Part shown: positions 58,026 through 64,000 of the stretch, piece by piece
How positions within the stretch are numbered: the stretch's first letter is position 1
Layout of the letters: each line of letters opens with the position of its first letter
Assembly (NCBI RefSeq): GCF_039544305.1
Contig: NZ_BAABLK010000006.1
Coordinates: 1-64,000, forward strand
DNA length: 64,000 nucleotides
Source of the DNA: Paeniglutamicibacter antarcticus_C
GTDB lineage: Bacteria > Actinomycetota > Actinomycetes > Actinomycetales > Micrococcaceae
Direction: 5' to 3'
The notes under the pieces: model-generated
Seen by the model: only the letters and a program-made list of their open reading frames with translations
What the model was told of the DNA's origin: nothing
Databases searched by the model: none
Position numbers and translations under genes: made by a program

Positions 58026-59033
58026 ATGCCCATAATTGACAATGCGATTTACGTTCAGGGCAAGCGCGTGATCCATCCTCCGGACCTCAACTCCACCTTC
58101 GAGTCCATGAGCGAATCCGGTGGCATGGGATGGCTTGGCCTTTATCGCCCGAATGAGCAGGAAATGCGCGAAGTCGCGGAGGAACTGGGACTCCACGAAC
58201 TGGCGGTCGAGGATACGCTCGCCGGACACCAACGTCCGAAACTTGAACACTACGGCGATCACCTCTTTGTCGTCCTGCGCCCGGCGCGATACCTCGACGA
58301 TGTGGAAAAGGTCGAGTTCGGGGAACTCCACGTCTACGTTGGATCGCGATTCGTGGTGAGCGTCAGGCACGCTGAATCCCCCAAGATCGCAGAGGTCCGC
58401 AAGCGTCTCGAGGGGGATCCCGAGCTGTTGGCCATCGGCCCGGAAGCCGTCCTCTACGCGGTACTCGACCAGGTCATCGACGAGTACGAGCCGGTTGCCA
58501 ATGGGTTGGGCAATGACATCGATGAGATCGAGGACCAGCTCTTTTCCGGGAAGACCGATGTTTCGCGGCGGATCTACGAACTTTCCCGAGAGGTCATAGA
58601 GTTCCAGCGGGCCGTTGCGCCACTGGACGGGGTGTTGGAGCGGCTTCGCTCAGACATGAAGCTCGCGGACCTCACACCGGAGGAATCCGTGGAACTTGAC
58701 CGAAAGCTCATGGATGTCCAGGACCACGCACTTCGCGTGGCCGAACGCGTTGCAGCGTTCCGGGCCCTGTTGACCAACTTGCTCTCGCTTTCCTCGACCC
58801 TCGCCTCGCAGCAAGCAACAGAGGCAGGCGTGAACCAAAACGAGCAGATGAAGAAGATCTCTTCCTGGGCGGCGATCCTCTTTGCACCAAGCTTGATCGG
58901 CAGCATCTACGGGATGAACTTCGCCAACATGCCCGAGTTGGACTTCAGGTTTGGCTACCCGGCGGCGCTTGCCCTGATGGTGGGCCTCAGCGTCGGTCTA
59001 TTTGTCATCTTCAAGAAGAACAATTGGTTATAG
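58026..59033 (+). CDS. corA: CorA-type magnesium/cobalt transporter
   Basis: A 335-residue protein with a large N-terminal cytoplasmic domain and two C-terminal spans. The pore signature YGMNFANMPEL follows span 1 (AAILFAPSLIGSIYGMN), and the protein ends with a charged tail FKKNNWL as usual. It forms pentameric channels for Mg2+ (also Co2+/Ni2+). ATG 58026 follows GAGGAGGGG; the frame open to 57981 has no better start. Divergent from the methyltransferase gene. Confidence 0.9.
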   Translation: MPIIDNAIYVQGKRVIHPPDLNSTFESMSESGGMGWLGLYRPNEQEMREVAEELGLHELAVEDTLAGHQRPKLEHYGDHLFVVLRPARYLDDVEKVEFGELHVYVGSRFVVSVRHAESPKIAEVRKRLEGDPELLAIGPEAVLYAVLDQVIDEYEPVANGLGNDIDEIEDQLFSGKTDVSRRIYELSREVIEFQRAVAPLDGVLERLRSDMKLADLTPEESVELDRKLMDVQDHALRVAERVAAFRALLTNLLSLSSTLASQQATEAGVNQNEQMKKISSWAAILFAPSLIGSIYGMNFANMPELDFRFGYPAALALMVGLSVGLFVIFKKNNWL

Positions 59034-59114
59034 GCGCCTGCAGGCTTCGTACAGGGCCATGGAACCTGAAAGACTTGGTCATCGCAGGTTATCTATTGAA
59101 GGGAACACCCACTC

Positions 59115-59957
59115 GTGCCAACGCATGAAGCACGCAACGTCCACGACCTTGAATGCTGGCTCACGGACATGGACGGGGTGCTGGTCCACGAGAACCATGC
59201 CATCCCCGGGGCAGCAGAGTTGATTGCGCACTGGGTCGCCACCGGCAAGCGGTTCTTGGTGCTGACCAACAACTCGATCTACACCCCCCGCGACCTGCGA
59301 GCGCGGCTGTTGACCTCCGGACTTGATATCCCCGAAGCGAATATCTGGACCTCTGCCATGGCCACGGCTGAGTTCCTGCGACGGCAGCGTCCGGGCGGGC
59401 GGGCCTTCGTGATCGGAGAGGCCGGACTGACCACCGCCCTGCACGACGCCGGGTTCATCCTCACGGACCAAGATCCCGACTACGTGGTGTTGGGTGAAAC
59501 CCGCACGTACTCGTTCGAGGCGATCACCAGGGCGATCAGGTTGATTGCCGCCGGCGCGCGGTTCATCACCACCAACCCCGATGCCACCGGCCCTTCCCCC
59601 GAGGGGTTGCTTCCCGCCACCGGGTCAGTGGCGGCCTTGATCACCCAGGCCACCAACCGCGAGCCCTACGTGGTGGGCAAGCCAAACCCGATGATGTTCC
59701 GTTCGGCGTTGAACCGGATCGACGCGCATTCCGAAACCACGGCAATGATCGGTGACCGCATGGACACCGACATCATTGCCGGCATGGAGGCCGGGCTGTT
59801 GACCATCCTGGTGCACACGGGGATCACCAAACCCGCCGATGTCGCATTGTTCCCGTTCCGCCCGGACATGGAGCACACGTCGGTGGCCAGCCTCCTGGCA
59901 GAGCTCCAGGAAGGTCCCAGCGGCGAAACCATGGACTCCGGACCGCACGAGGACTGA
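59115..59957 (+). CDS. HAD-IIA family phosphatase (NagD-like)
   Basis: A 280-residue hydrolase. Motif I is DMDGVLVHEN (nucleophile Asp near residue 17), motif II VLTNNSIYTPR (near 53), the IIA cap contains YVVLGETRTYSFEAI, and the C-terminal motifs are GKPNPMMF (Lys) and MIGDRMDTDI. It resembles NagD/phosphoglycolate-type phosphatases; substrate unknown. Start is GTG 59115 with GAAGGGAAC upstream, 81 bp behind corA. Confidence 0.88.
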   Translation: MPTHEARNVHDLECWLTDMDGVLVHENHAIPGAAELIAHWVATGKRFLVLTNNSIYTPRDLRARLLTSGLDIPEANIWTSAMATAEFLRRQRPGGRAFVIGEAGLTTALHDAGFILTDQDPDYVVLGETRTYSFEAITRAIRLIAAGARFITTNPDATGPSPEGLLPATGSVAALITQATNREPYVVGKPNPMMFRSALNRIDAHSETTAMIGDRMDTDIIAGMEAGLLTILVHTGITKPADVALFPFRPDMEHTSVASLLAELQEGPSGETMDSGPHED

Positions 59958-60029
59958 TTGCATCGCGACGTCTCGTGGTGGCCGGACCCTGAGGGTGCGC
60001 GGCCGTCCCCGTACCAAGGTCACGACCTG

Positions 60030-61235
60030 CTAGAGAAGTTCGAGCTGGTCCGCCACGACACGGCCGTCATGGATGACGGTGCGGTCGGTGCCGCGGTCCA
60101 TCACCGCGCTGGTCACCGTTTCCCCGGCAAGCAAGACAATGTCCGCACGGTCTCCCACATTGAAGCCCGGACGCTCGCTGGTTGAACGCAACCGGCGAAG
60201 GCCCGGGTCCATGATGCTTGCCCCGCCCCAGGTGGCGATGGCCGCAGCATGCTCAATCAGTTCGTCCTGTCTGAGCCCATGGGTAAAGGCCAATTGCCAC
60301 GTGCGCGAGAGCATGTCACAGTCCCCGTAGGGGCTCCAGTAGTCCCGCTGGCCGTCCTGGCCCAGCCCTACACGGATGCCTGCCTCGGTCATTGCTGCCA
60401 GGTTGAACTGCTTTCCCTTGGTGGCGGGGGCGATTGTCGCCCACGAGATATCCAGGGCGCTCATCGCCTCCATGACCCGGGCCGTGGCCGCCTCGGAAAC
60501 GTTTCCCAGCTCGTAAGCGTGCGATAGCGTCACCCTGCCCTCCATACCCAAGGCCCTGGTTCGCTCCAGGATGAGCTCGGTGCTGAAATGCGCAAGATGC
60601 CCGGGCTCGTGAAGGTGGATGTCAATGTCCACCTGGTGCTTTTCGGCCAACCGGAACACGATGTCCAGGTGCTGGACCGGGTCCCTGTCCAGTTCGCAGG
60701 GGTCGATCCCGCCCATCACGGTGGCTCCGAGCTTCAGTGCTTCTTCCATATAGGCCACGGTGCCCGGTTCACGCAGCAACCCGGCCTGCGGGAATGCCAT
60801 GATCTGCACCTCGGCGCCGGCTGCGTGCTTTTCCTTGGCCGCCAGGACGGCCTCAAACTTTTCAAGCTTGCAGTTGGCATCGATCTGCGCGTAGCTACGC
60901 ACCCGTGTGGTGCCGTAGGCAATCATCCGCTCGAGGGTCCCGGCAACCCGCTCGGGCAGTGGCACCTCGGCATCACGCCAGTTGTTGCGGTCGTTGAGCA
61001 TCATGCCCCAGACACCGGGGCTCCCGGTATGTGCGCGGAACGGCAACCCGATACGGGTCGAGTCAAGATGCACATGGACATCGGAAAACCCCGGAATGGC
61101 AAGCCGGCCGCGGCCATCAACCACCCCGGCGTCGGGGAGGTGTGGATCGTGCGGAGTGACGGCGCTGATCAGCCCATCAGTGATCTCCAGGTCAACTGCC
61201 TCTTGGCCCCAAGGCCGGGCATTGCTTACAAGCAC
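60030..61235 (-). CDS. Amidohydrolase family protein (cytosine-deaminase-like)
   Basis: A 401-residue metal-dependent amidohydrolase. PGFSDVHVHLDST (HxH metal site, near 48-60), DIDIHLHEPGH (His near 204), VTLSHAYELGN (His) and VGLGQDGQRDYWSPYG (metal Asp) follow the order of cytosine/isoguanine deaminases. It probably deaminates or hydrolyses a nitrogen heterocycle. Start is GTG 61235. Neighbours give no pathway clue. Confidence 0.82.
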   Translation of the reverse strand: MLVSNARPWGQEAVDLEITDGLISAVTPHDPHLPDAGVVDGRGRLAIPGFSDVHVHLDSTRIGLPFRAHTGSPGVWGMMLNDRNNWRDAEVPLPERVAGTLERMIAYGTTRVRSYAQIDANCKLEKFEAVLAAKEKHAAGAEVQIMAFPQAGLLREPGTVAYMEEALKLGATVMGGIDPCELDRDPVQHLDIVFRLAEKHQVDIDIHLHEPGHLAHFSTELILERTRALGMEGRVTLSHAYELGNVSEAATARVMEAMSALDISWATIAPATKGKQFNLAAMTEAGIRVGLGQDGQRDYWSPYGDCDMLSRTWQLAFTHGLRQDELIEHAAAIATWGGASIMDPGLRRLRSTSERPGFNVGDRADIVLLAGETVTSAVMDRGTDRTVIHDGRVVADQLELL

Positions 61236-61339
61236 CGTGTATCTCCCTCTTTTTCTTCTGCCTGCCGTGTCTTTCCGCCAGCATAGAGCCTAGCCGTTCA
61301 GCGAAGGCAAGACCCGGGAACCATCCTCGGCGCCGTCAC

Positions 61340-62578
61340 CTAGCTGGTTTCCTGGCCTCTGCTGGCTGCAGCAATGTGCGTCATGGATTTCCAGACAAGC
61401 AGCAGGATGATCAATGAGCCGACGAACCCCGCATAGAACGGTGCCCGGTAGCTGAAGGCCTGGCCCAGCACACCGCCCAGCAGTGAACCCAGTGCGATTC
61501 CTCCCACGCCACCGAGCATGTACACCGAGTTAACCCGGCCGCGCAGCCGGTCAGGCACCAGGCGTTGGCGCACCGTGGAGGATACCGAGCCCCAGACCAG
61601 GGTATGGGCCCCGAAGAGGAACAGGACGCCCATCGCCACCCATGCCTGGTGGGTGAGCACTAGGGCAAGGTGGGTGAAGGTCTCCAGAACCAACCCCGTC
61701 CGCAGCAGCGTGGCGTAGCTGAACCTGCGTTCAAGCCATGGGAACAGCAACGACCCAATAATGCCGCCCACGGCACTGGCGCTCAGCAAAAGGCCGTATC
61801 CGACGTCGCCGAGCCCCAGCTGCCCAGTGGCATAGAGCACCAGCATCGCCAGCGTCGCCCCGAAGGTGACGTTGAAGGTGGTGATCAAGATGGCCAAGGT
61901 GCGCACCGCGAAATGTCGGCGCATCCAGCCAAGGCCCTCGCGGATTTCACGCAACATCGAGGCCTTGGCCGCCGGGACGCTCCCTGCCTGAGGCAACGGG
62001 ACTGCAACCCGCGAGTAGAGCACCACCGCGATCGCCAGCAATGCCGCGAACCCCGCATAGGGAAGTGCGTAACCGAGGGCAAAGAGCACGGCACCAAGCG
62101 GCGGGCCCGCTAGTTGGTTGGTCACCGTGATGGTGCCAAATAGCCGTGAGTTGGCCAGCCCCAGTTGGCGGCTTGGCACCAATGAGGGGATCAGCGAGGT
62201 GGACGCGTTATCCGCAAAGGCCTCGGCTGTTCCCAGCACAAATAGGCAGCCATAGAGCACCGGCAGGCTCAAGGCCCCGGAAAAAATGACCAAGGCCAGG
62301 CCGATGAGCGCCAGCATCCGCAAGAGGTTTACCAGGATCATGAGCTTGCGCCGGTCAACCCTGTCCACGACGGCACCGGCGAGAAGCCCGAAGAGCACCC
62401 ACGGGATCTGCTGCGCAAAGGGCGCCAGGGCAACAGCCAACGGGTCGCGGCTGATGGTGGTGACCAGCAGCGGACCTGCGGCTAGCAGCATCCCGTCACC
62501 GAGGTTACTGACGCTGGCACCGGCCCACAGCCAGCGGAACGGGACCGGCAGCGAGTTGCTAGAGGACTTGGTGTTCAC
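61340..62578 (-). CDS. MFS transporter in a putative metal-responsive operon
   Basis: A 412-residue protein with 12 predicted spans. Motif A appears as GLLAGAVVDRVDRRKLMI near residues 58-75, and the style (FRWLWAGASVSNLGDGMLL, RQRLVPDRLRGRVNSVYML) is of the MFS_3/EntS-like exporters. It lies 83 bp behind an ArsR-type regulator gene on the same strand, so it may export the effector of that regulator, possibly Ni2+/Co2+ or a metallophore. Start GTG 62578. Confidence 0.8.
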   Translation of the reverse strand: MNTKSSSNSLPVPFRWLWAGASVSNLGDGMLLAAGPLLVTTISRDPLAVALAPFAQQIPWVLFGLLAGAVVDRVDRRKLMILVNLLRMLALIGLALVIFSGALSLPVLYGCLFVLGTAEAFADNASTSLIPSLVPSRQLGLANSRLFGTITVTNQLAGPPLGAVLFALGYALPYAGFAALLAIAVVLYSRVAVPLPQAGSVPAAKASMLREIREGLGWMRRHFAVRTLAILITTFNVTFGATLAMLVLYATGQLGLGDVGYGLLLSASAVGGIIGSLLFPWLERRFSYATLLRTGLVLETFTHLALVLTHQAWVAMGVLFLFGAHTLVWGSVSSTVRQRLVPDRLRGRVNSVYMLGGVGGIALGSLLGGVLGQAFSYRAPFYAGFVGSLIILLLVWKSMTHIAAASRGQETS

Positions 62579-62661
62579 GGGCTACAGCGTACGCGCTTGT
62601 CCCGTTGCGCCATGTCATCTCGCACAATCTTTGATTGCCGCGCCGGGCGATTCCTGCTGGT

Positions 62662-63015
62662 TTAGTGCTGCGGGTGCTCGGGGTGCAAGTCAGAATGAGG
62701 TGCCTGCATTTGGTGAAGCAGCCGGTGGACCTCTGGATTGCTCAGCGTCCAGCGGCGGTAGCGGCCGTCGGTGCGCACACTGACCACTGCTGCCTTGTGC
62801 AAGGTGGCCAAGGCCTGGGTCACCGTGTTGGCACCCAACGCGGTAGCGGCGGCCAATTGGCTCACCGAGGAGTCGGGGGCTGCGTGCATGGCAATAAGGA
62901 TCTTCATCCGGGTGGCGTCGGCACACAGTGCAAAGACGTCGATCCATTCGGGCATGTTCTGCTCGGAACGGGCCACTGCGTCTGCCCCGATCTTGCTCCG
63001 GTCCGTTTCCGGCAT
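62662..63015 (-). CDS. ArsR/SmtB family regulator with His-rich C-terminus
   Basis: A 117-residue winged-helix repressor: FALCADATRMKILIAMHAAPDSSVSQLAAATALGANTVTQALATLHKAAVVSVRTDGRYRRWTL (in parts; recognition helix near GANTVTQALATL). The tail HRLLHQMQAPHSDLHPEHPQH carries six histidines, recalling the C-terminal Ni2+/Co2+ site of NmtR. No arsenic-type CxC site is present. It is first in an operon with an MFS gene and divergent from a nickel/peptide-type binding-protein gene, which supports metal sensing. Confidence 0.82.
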   Translation of the reverse strand: MPETDRSKIGADAVARSEQNMPEWIDVFALCADATRMKILIAMHAAPDSSVSQLAAATALGANTVTQALATLHKAAVVSVRTDGRYRRWTLSNPEVHRLLHQMQAPHSDLHPEHPQH

Positions 63016-63053
63016 GTGCGTCGCTCCAGTCCCGTGCTGCTGTCCAGCGTGTT

Positions 63054-63103
63054 AATATATCGGACATATTTCGCCAACAGATCATCTGTCCAGACAGACA
63101 GAT
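63054..63103. promoter_or_regulatory. Two palindromes between the ArsR gene and the binding-protein gene
   Basis: AATAT-N7-ATATT (63054-63070) has the form of ArsR/SmtB operators, and ATCTGTC-N6-GACAGAT (63084-63103) is a second perfect palindrome. Both lie in the shared promoter region of divergent genes. Confidence 0.5.
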
Positions 63104-63168
63104 GTACTGTGGAAGCATTCCCGTCTCCCTCCTGCCCGTTGACCTGGGTGAAAGGACATGTCCTGAAG

Positions 63169-64000
63169 GTGACCATACTTCAACGCCCGCTGTCACTAGT
63201 CTTCCTTGGCTCCATACTATTGGCCAGCACCGGATGTGCCTCTGCACCTCCCGGGCAGGGCGCCCCAGTCCCCAGCGACTCATTGGCCTTGCTCACCGCG
63301 GCCCTGCCCGAAACGTTGAACCCACTGGCGGGGTTCGACAACAACGGCACCGGCAAGGTCAACGAATCGCTGTACACCCTCCAGGGCACCGCCGACCAAC
63401 TGCCGGATATCGTGCCGCTGCTGGCCTACGGCGAACCAACCGTGTCGAGTGATGCGCGAAGCTGGACCGTCCCGTTGCGCCAGGATGCACGATTCAGCGA
63501 TGGAACAGACTTTGACGCAGCCGACGTCGTGGCCAGCTACAAGACCGTCATGGACCCGGCGAGCGCTTCGCCGATCATTGGAACGTTGAGCAACCTCAAG
63601 GACGTCAAGGCGCTGGACTCCCATACCGTCAAATTTACGCTGCACGAATCACAGGTTTCCTTCAAGACCGCCCTGCTCATCGGCATCGCCCCCTCCGAAA
63701 GCATCGAGCCCGGCCAGCGCGTCGAGGACTCCGCGTTGAACCGCGCGCCGGTGGGCACCGGACCCTACACCGTGGATGCGATCTCCCCGGCACGGCTGGT
63801 CTTAGTGGCCAACCCGGATTTCCGTGACGGAGAGGCCGCGCTCAAGCGCGTGACCTACGAAGCCGCGCCCGATGACAACGCCCGGGCCCAACGCATGATG
63901 GCCGGGGATTTCCACGGCACCGTACTGCCCCCTCGCCTGGCCCAGACGTTCGCATCCAACCCCGAATTCGACCTCGTGAACGCCACCTCCGCAGACTGGC
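63169..64000 (+). CDS. Nickel/peptide-type ABC substrate-binding lipoprotein, 5' part
   Basis: About 277 residues before the right edge. A signal sequence ends in the lipobox ASTGC (Cys near 19). The mature part is family-5: AALPETLNPLAGFDNNGTGKVNESLYTLQG, WTVPLRQDARFSDGTDFDAADVVASY, FTLHESQVSFKTALL, GTGPYTVDAISPARLVLVANPDF. Proteins of this family bind peptides or Ni2+; the divergent His-rich ArsR gene favours metal. The start is uncertain: GTG 63169 has AAAGGA 12 nt upstream, and GTG 63148 is also in frame. Confidence 0.8.
   Translation, partial: MTILQRPLSLVFLGSILLASTGCASAPPGQGAPVPSDSLALLTAALPETLNPLAGFDNNGTGKVNESLYTLQGTADQLPDIVPLLAYGEPTVSSDARSWTVPLRQDARFSDGTDFDAADVVASYKTVMDPASASPIIGTLSNLKDVKALDSHTVKFTLHESQVSFKTALLIGIAPSESIEPGQRVEDSALNRAPVGTGPYTVDAISPARLVLVANPDFRDGEAALKRVTYEAAPDDNARAQRMMAGDFHGTVLPPRLAQTFASNPEFDLVNATSADW

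Noticed and set aside
1..64000. CRISPR arrays, insertion sequences, prophage genes, tRNA or rRNA
   Set aside because: No regularly spaced repeats, transposase motifs, phage proteins or cloverleaf/rRNA sequences were recognised by reading; a tool-based scan could still find short RNAs.

Overview
The window is a 64 kb chromosomal segment of a high-GC actinobacterium. Gene content points to Micrococcaceae (Arthrobacter, Glutamicibacter or Paeniglutamicibacter type): a DUF222 protein at the left edge, split PurS-PurQ-PurL, DUF3151 beside a class II aldolase, an MhuD-type heme monooxygenase, and many GTG/TTG starts with overlapping stop/start codons. I see no insertion sequence, prophage, CRISPR array, tRNA or rRNA. 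The genus is an inference from gene content and style only.

Layout. 1-1.9 kb: DUF222 fragment, a putative 3-methyladenine glycosylase family protein, an SSI-like lipoprotein. 1.9-5.9 kb: a CitA/CitB-type two-component system divergent from a CitMHS citrate transporter. 6-12 kb: a Na+/H+ antiporter and a four-gene ABC importer (iron/polyamine/phosphonate type) whose leader can fold into a three-way junction. 12-18 kb: a quinone-oxidoreductase-like enzyme, alanine dehydrogenase, a SEC-C protein, and purSQL. 18.7-23.8 kb: a PheA/TfdB-type aromatic hydroxylase behind two tandem palindromic operators, an MhuD-like heme monooxygenase, an MpaB/DUF2236-DUF1990 fusion, and small proteins.

23.4-43.9 kb is the most striking region: a sulfur-acquisition island with five copies of a SAM-I (S-box)-type riboswitch within about 10 kb. 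They stand before (i) a peptide-type ABC importer operon ending in DszC-like and DszA-like flavin monooxygenases, (ii) a second DszC-like/DszA-like pair, (iii) an OsmC-family gene fused by a 4-nt overlap to a sodium:solute symporter, (iv) an acetyl-CoA synthetase, and (v) MetY plus a CoA-binding-domain protein. The likely logic is: low SAM turns on import of organosulfur compounds, flavin-dependent C-S cleavage, sulfhydrylation of O-acetylhomoserine by MetY, and re-activation of the released acetate by Acs. In three copies the Shine-Dalgarno sequence is itself the 3' strand of the aptamer P1 helix. The acs copy carries substitutions at two conserved positions and may be decayed or altered. The island's substrate-binding protein gene is frameshifted.

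44-54.7 kb is mostly housekeeping: a nitrilase-family hydrolase, a frameshifted MFS exporter, purA, a TetR regulator, thymidine kinase, kynureninase divergent from an Lrp-type regulator, DUF3151 and fructose-bisphosphate aldolase. 54.7-64 kb: a secreted M23 peptidase with a long leader that may be a c-di-AMP riboswitch, an RNA methyltransferase, CorA, a HAD phosphatase, a cytosine-deaminase-like amidohydrolase, and a probable metal-responsive ArsR-MFS operon divergent from a nickel/peptide-type binding protein cut by the right edge.

All functional calls rest on reading motifs and family resemblance by eye; no database search was run.
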